DNA of 64,000 nucleotides from Aphis gossypii (taxonomy: Eukaryota > Arthropoda > Insecta > Hemiptera > Aphididae): NCBI RefSeq assembly GCF_020184175.1, contig NC_065530.1, positions 33,581,260 through 33,645,259 on the forward strand. Reading direction: 5' to 3'. The position numbers were made by a program, and so were the translations under genes. Shown here piece after piece: positions 48,621 through 61,570 of this stretch (the stretch's first letter is position 1; each line of letters begins with the position of its first letter). The notes beneath the pieces are model-generated. The model did no database searches. It worked only from the letters and a program-made list of their open reading frames with translations, and was not told where the DNA came from.

Positions 48621-49890
48621 TGTATATTATAATATAATATTATTATAAACACGAATATACAATAATAATATATTATTTGCTATTTCGTTTTGGAGAGAAG
48701 TATACAAATCGTATTCACAAATAATGTTATAATCTTTCGTTTGTACTTTGTAGTTCATGAGTTTTTATGATAACGGTACCTATAACTGGTAAATATTTAT
48801 ACATTTATCATACAATTAAGTTAAAATACAGGTACTTATCAAATCGGTTACCAATATTGATTAGTGAAATATTTTAATTACAATTATAAATACAAATACA
48901 ATATCTACAGAAGTATTTATTAAGTATTAATTATTATTTATCGTGACTATTATTTTTTTGTAATTATTTAAAAATTCAAATTCAAAATATATGTATACAA
49001 AAAAATACTCTCCATAAGTACATAGTTTATCTTTTTGCTTATTATGTTATAAGCATTCACGTTTTCGTCAAATTAATCAAAAAGATAATGCTATAAGCCA
49101 TTAATTGTAATTGCAATCATACAAAATATAACTATTTATATAATATACATACTAAATATTTTAAAATAATTTCAAAATTCACAAATTTTTAATAAACCTG
49201 TATAAGTAATTTACTGCTTATATTGTCTTATAACATCAGTTTGGTCTACAAACATATTATAATTTGTTTCTAACTATAAATTCATTTTACTCGTAGGTAT
49301 ATCGTTAAAAATATTATTTTAAAGTACCTAAGTAGGTTTATTTTAAGAAAAAGCCGTACAATATTGTTATTTACATTAATAAGAACTGTATCGTTTCAAC
49401 TAGTTAAATTTCAAAAATGTCATTGTAATATAATAAATAAATTGGAATATTATATGTCATTTTATAACTTAAATTTTTCTAGAACATTTATATTAGTAGG
49501 TACAAATATATTTTATTAAAAAAAAAAAGATATTTCAAAGTGTCATGTTTTGTATAACGAAAATTGTCATAATATTGTAATCTTTAATGTTTTTCTAAAT
49601 TTTAATGAAATAATGCACAACTGTTTTACAAAAATTAGTAAGATTAAATATATCTATAATCTATTTACAATTTTTCAAAGAAGAGATTGCACATCTTTTT
49701 AAATATACCAATAGGTGTTCCATTCCATCATTCCTGTACTTACATTTCCATTGTGAAATTTTCAAATCATTACGTGATGTCTCATGCAGTAAAAGAAGGA
49801 CAACAACACTGTGTGCATTTGCAGGAGAAACGATGAAAACAAATGGTCGAAAGAGTGGGTGATTAGATTCGAGACGATGGTATATAAGTA
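48621..49890. other. Gene-less AT-rich DNA
   Basis: AT-rich. Nothing recognisable. Confidence 0.5.
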
Positions 49891-50290
49891 ATAAATGCGA
49901 AAGACTTGACGGCGTGTAAATGGCCGCAGTTGGGAGGTTGAGGGATTATAAAGGGTAGGAGGTAAGTCGAAAAAGTAACGGAAGAAGGGAAACCTTAGTG
50001 TGTTTGTGTGTGTATATTTGAGTGGGCCAAACTTGGGGAACATAAGGCGCGAGAAATTTAATTAAGACGATCCGCTGCCGCCGACTGGCGCGTTGTCCAA
50101 AACGCTGTCGGATAGTTTTCGGGGTCCAAAAGTTTTCGTCTTCATCAAAAACGACCCGAACCCTGTATTGGAGTAGTTCTCTCCCATTCTTCCTCACTCT
50201 ATTTATACTCTCTCGCTCGCCCTTTGTCTCTCTCTTTCTCGTTCCGTCCTCTGCGTTTGTATTCGTACCCGTCAAAATGATTATCGGACT
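49891..50290. promoter_or_regulatory. GC- and CT-rich island, candidate regulatory element
   Basis: CpG-rich core 50040-50160 (GATCCGCTGCCGCCGACTGG) followed by a CT-rich stretch 50195-50250 (CTCTCTCGCTCGCCC, GTCTCTCTCTTTCTCG). The minus frames that cover it (49762-50043, 49946-50275) translate to Arg/Glu or Phe/Leu-biased peptides with no domain. Confidence 0.35.
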
Positions 50291-51099
50291 ATATTAAAAG
50301 TTCCCGTTGAATTGAAAAGCTCCAGCGATGATGCTTTTAATAGTTAATTTATTTCTCTTCAAACGGGTTTCATCGATTTAAAGATGAAAAATAAAACAAA
50401 ATTATAAAAAGTGAATGAAACATTGTGACAGCAGCCGTCGACCGTCTTCCGACGCCTTAATTTATCCATGCGAGCGCTCCAACTCAGTATTAATGCTCAA
50501 TGAGTTGCATATCTAACGGTTATTCAAGGTAAACACGTTTATTTTCAAACTGATCAATTTTTTTCAAAAATATTATTGATTATAATGCAATGCTTTTAAG
50601 TGGTATTTTTTCAAGTCTAATTTCAATTCACAACATTTTTGAATTAATCCAACAAATTTTAACTGTTTTATATTACACAAATAAACTTATAAAATATATC
50701 CTTGATAAGTTTGATACTATTTTGAAGTTTTACAATTTTATAGCCAAGTTAAATATTAGTTTCATTTGGAAGTATTACAATAAAATAGAGGTCCAAAGTG
50801 TTCACTAAATTGTAAATGCCCTGTGAATGTTTGACATGACAATAATTGATAGTTAAAAAATAAACTCAATAATAAACGCACTGTAAACATTTTTTTCGTG
50901 CTGTTATTTTTTACGATCATAGATATTACTATAAACACGAAGATCCTGATTTCTAACACGTGGAACTCCTAACCATTATAAATGTTGCGTATTTAGTACA
51001 ATGTCCGATGCACATGGATAATGTAAAAGACAAGAGACTTATCACACCTGCTGAACAAACCCATGGAGAGTGTCATAAGAGCGTATAAAACTGTGGAAA
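50291..51099. other. Gene-less AT-rich DNA
   Basis: AT-rich. The small frame 50590-50808 is Ile/Leu/Asn-rich chance sequence. Confidence 0.45.
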
Positions 51100-51570
51100 A
51101 CGTATAATAATATTTTGTTTATATTCGAGTACGATAAAGTTCACCGAACTCGTCGTCATATCACGCACAATACTTGCGAGTGCGTGTTGACGACAACGAC
51201 AAGTCTTGATTAGTTGTGTACGTATATACGCGCGATCGGTTGGTGTTGAAGGGGTGTCGTCACGGTGCGGTCTGTGGAGGGTACTGCGTGCCGAATACAA
51301 AACGACGTCTGACGTCACATAGTGGAGGCAGCCAGTAGTAGTATAGTAACTCGGTCGCGTGAATGATGGATGGGCGGCTGTCATATTTATCCGGCTACTG
51401 GAGGGTGAATGTTTTTTTCTTCCTCTCTCTCGCTCCATCTCTCTCAATCCTACCGTCACTCGTCTGCGCTATATTTATCTTTATATTTAATTTAGCCACT
51501 GTTGTGTGTTAAAATAAGAGGTGGAGGGGGAAGTAACACAGAAATATACATACATAATATATATAATGTG

Positions 51571-51603
<33 letters not shown>

Positions 51604-51720
51604 ATGTGTGTGTATATGAAAAAGGGTTTAAATAAGGGTTGGTGGTGGCGGCAGTGCCGTAAAAATGTAAAAGAGGGATAAAACACACGCCGACAGCGTC
51701 CCAATAAACTATGTCAAGAC
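51100..51720. promoter_or_regulatory. GC- and CT-rich island with TA/TG microsatellite
   Basis: Mixed-complexity CpG-containing DNA at 51130-51400, CT tract at 51418-51450 (CTTCCTCTCTCTCGCTCC), then (TA)10-(TG)n at 51571-51613. The minus frame 51073-51459 (128 codons) is the longest here but shows no domain; its Arg/Ser/Thr composition follows the CT tract. Confidence 0.35.
51571..51613. repeat. Compound (TA)10/(TG)n microsatellite
   Basis: Ten TA units followed by TG units with one TATG interruption. Confidence 0.9.
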
Positions 51721-54700
51721 GGATGATAAGCTCTTCTCGGCTTCGACATTTTTTCTTTTAATTTTTAGTATACGTCATATTTATATTTATATACCACCAT
51801 CTACAAACTGTAGAGTTGAAGCTAAAAACCACGTATCTTATTAACCAACTCGTCATCTTTTATTTTGCACACTCGCAAACATAAACCATAAACCCTTAAA
51901 TGATGTCATCAAAATGGAAATTATATTATACAAAATACATTATAACACGAGTCCCGTCAACACCGACAACCATCTATATTGTGCTTTTTATTTTCATTTC
52001 ATCTGCAAAAAAATCTACATAAATTAAGTTCAAATTAAGTACCTATTGGTTATTGTAATTGTTTTGTTTCGTTTTTGCAATTCTTTTGGGCTTTGGCACC
52101 TATTTAGTATTTTTGGCGAAAACACGACACGCTTTACATAAAGCAACACTACTTAGTCTATAATATAGAAGTACACACTTAAAAGTGATGATACGTCTCC
52201 ACTTCCTATAATAAACCTAAGATTTTTACGTATCTATTCATAAATAAAAATAATTATTATGCATTCTACGTATTGTTTTAAAATTCTATTATTAAAATTG
52301 TTTTTTCACCACTGTTTCTGTATATTATTCTATAGCTATTAAGAAATACATGTTTATAAAGTCATATAATATAAATAGTAAAGTGTATCCGGTGTAAATC
52401 ATTAACTAACAATAATCATACTCGGAAAACTTTGTTTTTTGGTAGGCTATCTGTTGCGGCACAGTTACACGTACTATTTTTTTTATTGAGATAACTTACA
52501 GGCCGACTCTTTATTCGGTTATTTTTATGTGAACACAATAATAATTATAACGACTGCAGACATTTATTATACCTATATTAAAATAACTGTGTACAATTTG
52601 TATCAAATATTGTGAGGGATATTATGCACACATATTGTGAGACCGCCCTACGGACTTATATAAAATAACAACCGTGGTTTTCTTAGTGCACAGAATGATG
52701 GCTTTTTTCCCTCTCTTTTGGTTTTTTTTTTCTGGCATCCCGTTTAAAAACGTTTTTTTTATACAAGATTAATGACCCAGTAACTTCAAGAACATAACCA
52801 CTGTTTATAGATCCCTTAACCCTTGTTATAAAATTATGTACGTATCGAATATACATGGGCTAACAAAACTAAAGAGAATTATAGTAGCTGTGGCATGCGT
52901 ATCTAACCTACATATATATTCTTGTGTAATATCTTTATCATAAAACGTATAAACATATTTAAATATGTAAACTTGTTCTATAATAATATTATAAAACAGA
53001 AAATTAAATGTTTAAAACAAAAAAATAATAATAGTAAGTAATATACTTCCAGAAAAATTATATTCAAATAATACAAGTGTTTGTTGTATACAAACAATAA
53101 AATGAATACAATAAAATAATTATCACTAAATACCTTTATTATTTTTAAAATAAAATTACAATAGATGGACTGTTTAATGACAATATTTATTTTTAACATT
53201 AATAGTAAAAAGTCGTTTAAACGCTGTACCACTCAGCAGCATAACACAATAACTTATAGATATAATAAAATGCATTTCCAAAATTTGTTTGGCTTCTTTG
53301 ATGACTGTAATGTTTTGTGGTTAATAACATTCAACCTATAATAACTATATATCTGGAAATAATTAAAATCTTACTTATATATTATAAATTATAATAATGG
53401 GCATTGACCATCACATTAATATTATACAAGTTGTATTAATACTTTTGTGTGAAATAATATAATATTTTAAATTATAATGCATCAATATCGTGAATATTAT
53501 TATGACTAACCTAAGTTTTGGGTAAAATAATTTTTTATTAATCTTATAAGTTATATTTCTTTGTAGGCAGCACCTGTGCCTTTAATCTTAATACTTAGGT
53601 ACTTAGTAATTTTCACTTAATATTTTATACATAAAAATTATATAGGTATATACTTATATAATATATATATATATTATATTGAGATTACATTTAATATTAT
53701 CTCTAGCTTAGATAATTAACTAGGTATTTAACTCAAAAAACCTAATCTATATATATTTTAATATCTTTATTTAATAACATTTAGATTTTAAATTATTAAA
53801 TACATTATTTTAGAAACGAAAATAAGTTATTCAACTTTTCAGAAGTTAACCTTTATAAATGCAATACTGCTTAAATGGGTAAACTACAGGCATTAACGGG
53901 TTTCAATTATTTTGGATTTTATTATAATTATTTTTCTACAAACAATTCAAAATATTTTAAGTAATTAAATTTTTATTTTAACATTTTGACTATTTAGTGT
54001 TCTATATAACTAATGTTTATACAATAATATACTATTTAGTTAATACAGAAAATATCCCGCTATTTTGCTTCAATTTGTAAAGTAATTATTTTTCTTATTT
54101 TTAGAGCCACAGCAGTGATTATCAAATGTATAAGTGTTAAAGATTGGGTAATTATACTATAATTTGCAATATATTTGAATGTATTCATTATTATTGAAAT
54201 GAACAGTTTTTTTTCATTTTTTCTTTTATACTTCTAAACGTTCATATTGGCCATAGTATATCATTTTTATTTTGCAATTTTTTATTGCGTATATATTTAT
54301 ACACTTATTGACAAATTTTGTAATAATTGAATACTTTTTAAATAATACTTTAAACGATATATAAATTATCTTAAAACTGTTTCATAACACCTAACTTAAA
54401 TTTAGATTTTTTACGAGTTTTACGACTAATTTTTTAGTTCTGGATAAATCTAAACTTTATAGATACTTTAAAAATGCGTACCCTAAAAAAATATGCAACT
54501 CAAATATTGTTGTATTGGTATAAATTGAGGAAACGCACCATCCAATATAATCATGGTAGACGTTTGAATTTTTGGATATATGTATAATGTATATCTGTTC
54601 GAGGAATTCGAAACTATGTATTAAAATATTATTATTTATTAATCGATTAGTCACAATACAAAGTACTAATGATAGTTTGTTTGATGTGGTTAGTATACTA

Positions 54701-57700
54701 AAAAGTGTATTTTGTACTGTACACATGAATGACATACTCGTTTTATTCTATTCTAATGGGTGTTGTATTATGCGCATTGTATCGATAAAATATAGTTACC
54801 ATATTTTGCAAATGATCCTTCAACTATCAATTTAAAAGGGCGTGAGAAAATTGGGTCAATTAAATATCCCATATTTTTCAAACAACTATCAATCAAACTT
54901 AAGAATTATTTATTAAGTAATTATTAAGGGCTATAACAACTAACTATTTAATTTAAATCATCTTATAGAATACTTTTAATTTATAATGGATCTCATTACT
55001 TATATTTTCTAGTATCTTTTTTAAACTATAAGTAGATACAGGTAGATACAATATTATGAGTACCTTGTAATTATGAAAAATAAACCAATATATAATGTTA
55101 CTTACCTACCGCCTATTCAAATGACTGTAGTTATTATCAATAAACATAAAATATAAATATGAACCATTTGTGAATAAATGTAATATCTATATGCAATACT
55201 ACTATTACTTATTTTAAGTAATCTAATAAGAAAAAAATGATAGACTGCACATGTGGTATCAAACCAGTGTTTTATTTACATTTTTTAATTATTTATTTAT
55301 TGATAATAACTTCTTATATAATAATGTTTTAGGTAATAACAAAACATTTTTCATCTTAACATAAATATTCAGTTTTAATAAAAATCAAAAATTATTCAAA
55401 ATCCATTCAATGAATCTAACACAGTGGTTCGTAAATGTTTTAAATACAAATTTATCATATCGATAAATCTTATGAAATTATATATACCTAGTTTAAAAAT
55501 CTAATCTAATATTTAGTTAAACCCTTGTTGAATCGGTTAGGTTAGGTTTCTTGATTTAATTATTAATATTCAAATGTATTTATTTTTTTTTTTATTTTAA
55601 ACTATTCCATAGTTTATAAGTTTATTAATTATTACGATCTTAATATTACAATAAGTACAGGGAAAAAAATAATAACTGTTCTACATGTCTCTTATAAAAA
55701 TATGTAGGTATACTGTATAAAAATAAGAGTTAAGAATAGATTAGAAATGTTTCATGTGACATTATATAATAATAAGTATTTAAATACATATAGATACCTA
55801 TATTAAAATAAAATTGTCATTAGCTAATCAATATTGTATAACATCAGCAGACCATAATAATTACTTATCGGTAATCAGTATTATCTACCATATTAATATT
55901 CATACAATATAGACTTTATACATACACCCAATGGACAATGGTCCATATTTCAGAAAATTGCACTGCAAAGTTAATTAATAAATGGTAGGTATAATTAATT
56001 AAATTTTAAGGAAAATACGATAAATTTACTTTCAGTCGTATTCAATATTAAATAAGTAGAAATAATACTTTTTTATTGGAATTTAATTAATGTGTAGAAT
56101 AACATTATTTTTTAACAAATTATTGATTAAAAAAATTAAATTGTAATTCATACTATATTTGTATTTAAATTCATTGAAAAAATTGCCCAATTACGGTAAA
56201 ACAAAATTTGATGAATTCATAAATAATAAGCTAGGTATTAATATAAAGGCATAATATAGATATAAAGTAGAGAAAATATAAAACAAATTAAAAACAGAAT
56301 TTTTTTTAAATTTTTTTATTTAAGTAATAGCAACTGTAAACATAATGCTATATACTTTAAAATTTGTGTGTGTAAATAATAATACTTTCATTATGGTGTT
56401 TAAATAATTCATTTGTAAATTTCAATTAAAATTCCAATTTCTAAATATTTTTATTATTATCAAATTTATATTTTGTCATAATTCAAATACATTTATTCAA
56501 ATTTTCAATACACAATGTCCAAGTGAAGTACAGATACAGAGACATCTCATTAATAACATAATATGTACGACAAACATAAATCATAGTAATATAATATTAA
56601 AAGAGACAAATATTAACATAACAATTTGATTTAAGACTCTATAATATAAAAAAATAACCCATTGTGTCGACATTTACTTTACACTTTTTATGATGTATTG
56701 CTATTTTATTTCTGTTACGTTTTATATTGATATTGGTAGTTGGTATATACATATACCTTGTTATTTATTTATTGAGTGACGATCACTGTATCTAACAACA
56801 GCGGGTATAAATGAAAAACAAAAAAAAATTGACACAGGACCGCAGTATTGTAAATACAATATTATTATATAAATAGCTTCGTTAAAAATCTATACATGAG
56901 ATTTAAAAATATATCACAAAGCGATTATACCCATCATTTGGTCGTCAATACATTTTTGGGTCATATTGTTGCTGTAACTGAAATTTATGTTGTGTCGATT
57001 TTAATAATGGCCATTGTCAAAATTTTTACCGTTATGATATACTTATATGTATATACGTTGTCGTATTCATACACATTTATTTTATTAATTATCTAATATA
57101 GAGAAAGGAGAATCAATATTCCAATATGAGTTTTACAGTTATGAGAATCTACCCAGAAATGTGCTCATACAAATACATTGACGGAATTAATCATATATAA
57201 TATATATGAATTCTCATTACCAATTTTTTTTCTTTAAAATTATCTTAATTACCAATACATTAGTCGAGTATACAGAAAATCTATTAAAATAAACAAGCTA
57301 CTATGCTACTGTAAGTTTTGTACATTTTAGTATAATTTTTCAAATAATTTTAAAAATACTGTATATTATGTATACTCACGTACTTTATAGGTTCTGAGTG
57401 AAGCGAGGAATATATAAGACAGTATTTTTTTATTTTTTTTATTCAAAGTTAGTTTCATTATTTAACATTGAAAGTATTTTTTGGTATAATAGTCATTAGT
57501 CATGACCTAGTTGGTACTTTGAGAAGTCTTAAGTTAAAAATACCAAATACTTTTATTAATAATTAGGTAAAATAAAAAAAATATTAATTATTAAATATAG
57601 GTATATATATTTTTTTTAAAAACTTACCTTAGATACTAAAAGAACATTTTTACCAAATATTGACACATTGATTGTAAATTGACATAACATACTCTTCAAA

Positions 57701-58780
57701 ATATGTTGGCTCTTTAAGCTATTTATAAACATGGAATTTTCACTTCTTTTTAATTTTTTTTACATTTTTATTTCACGCTCTTAAGATTAAAAGTGTTATA
57801 AAACGTTTCCTTATAAATTGTTTCAATAATTTAAAAATATAAAAAAGCATACCTACAGTCAACATTTTTTTTATGAATTGACGAGATTAAATATTCAATG
57901 TACAAATGTAAAATAAAGATTTTTCCTTTTAACAAATTTTGTTATTTTGTTGTTAAAGTATTAGAGTTAATCGTTGAAACCTGAAAAATTTCACTTTAAC
58001 TTTTTTTATTAATTTTTATAATATACATACATAATACATAGTAAATACAATATAATGTATATAAGTATAATACTATAATATATTAATTCATTTTAAGCTA
58101 TTTATACCATAAACTTGTTCATACACTGTGTAATGTTACAGTAACAGTGTAAACTTAAGTTATAAGTTATATATGAATATGGTTGTCTTACCAAATTACC
58201 AAAACACTAATAATAATATAAAATACCCCAGCATTGAGGAATGGTCAGGCATATTACCTATGTTCATTGTTCATGTATAGATTAAAATAATTAACGTAAC
58301 CAGCAGACGTTGGTGAGGTACCATGGTGTCATTATATTGTTTGCAAACAAGTTTAATTTAATTATACTTTACTTACACGTGTATAGGTACATTGAACATT
58401 ATACATGTTACATTATTTATCAACAGAAATTGTTAATTTTCTAATTGCATTTCAATAACTATAACTCATCATCGTTCAGTAAACAACCAAAATGAAAGTG
58501 TCTTTAAATAAAATACTAAATGTTCTGATCCTATCTTCAAAGCTTTAATTTAAAGTTCTCAAATCTTAAAGATTTAAAATCGTACGTAAACCAATATCAT
58601 ACTTATATTGTAGATTATTGTATTTCAATAACTATTGAACGCATCTTGTGTTTCTATAATCATATTTTCAAAACGTGTATAATATTATAATATTAATAAT
58701 ATATAATAATGAAAAAACATTGTCATTATAATAATATATTCTTGAAAAATCTGCAGGAGACCCTTTGATTTTTTCTCATT
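51721..58780. other. Long gene-less AT-rich stretch
   Basis: Seven kilobases of AT-rich DNA with no island, RNA gene or complete transposon recognised. A hAT-like end (CAGTGGTTCGTAAATG) at about 55423 has no visible partner. Two TTAGGTTAGG-like units near 55537 are too short to be telomeric. Frames such as 54457-54835 are AT-biased. Confidence 0.5.
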
Positions 58781-58789
58781 CTTTCTTTT

Positions 58790-59560
58790 CATTTTTTTTT
58801 GTTACCAGAAATAACTATTAATATCTTGTCATACCCGTTTTTTCCCCTTGACGAAAGCTCCGGCGACTTTTTACTGGCTCTTTCAGTTCTCAGTCCGCCG
58901 CCGTCAGCGGCTGTTTGCGGTTTTTTCCGCACCCTATTCCGCCACGAGCTTCTATATACGTATTCCTTCCAGGACATTAGCCGCGGCCCGCGTCGGCCAC
59001 TTTTGTATTATTATTTTTCTCTCGCCCAAGACATTTTGTCCCAATAACATTACGCGGGCTTAACCCTCCCGCACACACCATCCGCTACACGCACGACAAC
59101 GCGCACTGTGGTTTTCTCTCTCTCTCTCTCTCTCAAAGTAGCCCTCCGCACGTATATAGGTCCCAAAAATCCTTCGTCGTTGATATGTGTTGTTTTTCAT
59201 TTTTTTTTTTTTTTACTTTACTTTACTTTAACTTTTTTCGTCGTTCCTTGGCATAACGTTTTTCCCAGTCACTGGCGAACGATTTATTAAAAGATAATTT
59301 CTCGATTGCCACCGCGCTTCGCCGTTTTCTTTCTTTTGACTTTCCTATTTTTTCCGTGCTTTTCTTCTCCCTCCCTTCCTCATTGCTGATATCCGAGTTT
59401 TTGCCAACCGACTGATACGTCCGTCCTCCCTGCGGCGGCGGGTCCTTGTTTTACACCGCAATAATAACGCCCCATTAGCAAACACTCCTGCTCCCCAGTA
59501 CCCGGTTCACTACTCTCTCACTCACTCTCTTTCTACCTCTATCTCCTCTTGTGTTACAGT
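58790..59560. promoter_or_regulatory. GC- and CT-rich island with (TC)10 tract
   Basis: CpG patches (CCGCCGCCGTCAGCGGCTG near 58893, GCCGCGGCCCGCGTCGGCC near 58979, CTGCGGCGGCGGG near 59430) and long pyrimidine-rich runs, including (TC)10 at 59115-59134 and CTCACTCACTCTCTTTC near 59517. Short frames on the plus strand show no domain. This is the most GAGA-like island in the window. Confidence 0.4.
59115..59134. repeat. (TC)10 microsatellite / GAGA-type tract
   Basis: Ten perfect TC units, giving overlapping GAGAG cores on the minus strand. Confidence 0.9.
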
Positions 59561-61179
59561 AGTGTGCTCGTCCTGTGGGGATTATATTACTATGTATATA
59601 GAACAAAGTCGAGAGGACGACCGGGCAGCACGACTCTAATGACGGTGTACGGCGTATGTATATAATGTATATATATATATATAATATATAAATTGCACCA
59701 GACCACATGCTGTTTGCACGTGTAATGTAGAACATTATTATTATTATAATCATTTTAATTTTTTGCCCGATTATTAATTGCCGCCAATTTTACGGATCGT
59801 AATATTATTATCACTACAAGATACATCATTACCATTCGAGTGTGTGCTATAATATATTATAGCAAAATATTATATATGCCTGAAATACGTCAAATCCGCG
59901 GTATGTAAGTACATAATATATAGTAACGATTTCGTTGTATTTTTCTTTGGCAGGCCTAATTAGATCGGGGACGTCATTAGTTAAATGTTTGACTACACTG
60001 ACCAACACAGGAATGTGTCGCGTATAAAATACCTTTTAGGTATTGGAATTCGTTTTAGTAAACGATGTTAAACTATTAAAGTGTGGCAAAAAAATAATAT
60101 GAAGGAACTATTGAATTCCGCTAGTATTTAAGTCACTCAAATAATATATATTTTTTTAAAGCGGAATGAATTCGTGTTTTAAATTTCTGGTCTTTTGACG
60201 ATTATAATATTATAATAGATATAATATTTTTGTTAGAATTACTGTATCTATTATTATTTATTACAACTTAATAACATAAGAATTTTTTGAATATTTTAAA
60301 ATACCTTGTGATATTACTTAATTTAATCAATTAATTTTTTTTATTATATACTCTTTTATATCAATAACTTTTAACCGTACGCCCGTACGTAAACATTAAA
60401 TTAATAGCTGTTTATTTGTCAAATAAATAACAAAAAGTAAAGTTCACAACTTAAAACTTTTCATTAATAATTTATTCTATCATCATTTGCGGCTAAATAT
60501 ATTTCATAATTAACTAAAAATACGAACTCCTATACTATACAAACAGGAAGAATTTGCAAAAAACATACAATATGCTCCTTTTTTGCATAAAAGGTGATCG
60601 TATCTATTTTAATATTTATAAACATAAAATAAATTTATATCATAGAACTAATTTCATCAAAAATCTTGGTAAACTGTTTTCACAAATAACATAGTATGAA
60701 TAAAAAAATATATTTGTATTAATTTTTTTTTTTAATTTAAATGAGGTTAAATGTTGTTTTAACAAATTAACAAAAATTTTATTTGTATTTTTTTGACAGA
60801 CTACCTCAGAACATACACCAGTTTAATTTTACTTACATTGAGACTTAATTATAGATACGTATTTTACTTTCATATTATGTATTAACATATAATGTTGAAC
60901 TGATACTATAGGTATATTATGCAATTGTATACATAATCTAGAATTTCAATTTCAATCATAAAAGTTGTTTTATTTATAACACAATTGATAATATTATAAA
61001 CCTACATAATATAAAATATGATTATAATATGTGTATACAGTATAAGAGTAATATATTATAATAATTAATAATCATATTAATATGTGGAATATCGAAGATA
61101 TAATTTATAGTATGTGGTTATAGAACGCAAAAATGATATAATATGGGTGTGGTTTGAAGTGCGAATATAAAACTACGTA
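59561..61179. other. Gene-less AT-rich DNA
   Basis: AT-rich with a TA run near 59669-59683. Nothing recognisable. Confidence 0.5.
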
Positions 61180-61570
61180 AATTGTAAGGATCTACTGTCG
61201 CTAGGGAGTGGATTATTAGCATAATCGGAATAATTCGGAGCAGCTGACAGCAGACGTTATCTCGACTGCATTTCTTAGTCCGTTTTTATCACGTATTTTC
61301 CTAACCCCTCACTGCTACACTGCAGCACCATGCGCATCCGATCGCTAGTCAAGAAAAAAATTGTCCTCCCTCTCAAGGTTCTCCTCCTACTCACTCTTTC
61401 CTCCTGCTCCCTCAAAGTCTCTCACACGCTCTCTTATTAACGTCCTCGTTGAATTGTGTGTTTTTAAACGGGCCACGCTCCTCCAGGCATGGGCACGATT
61501 CCAAAATCTTTCTCGACAGTCGAACATCCGAGCTCGTGAGACGCGTAAGGGGAAGGGGAAAATACGAAAA
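61180..61570. promoter_or_regulatory. Mixed GC/CT-rich island
   Basis: Contains GGAGCAGCTGACAGCAGACG, a CT-rich run at 61360-61440 (CTCCCTCTCAAGG, CTCCTCCTACTCACTC) and GGGCCACGCTCCTCC. Frames 61361-61651 (plus) and 61387-61578 (minus) overlap and have no domain. Confidence 0.35.

Noticed and set aside
55423..55440. CAGTGGTTCGTAAATG as a hAT terminal end
   Set aside because: No matching opposite end or target duplication found; noted only as a word match.
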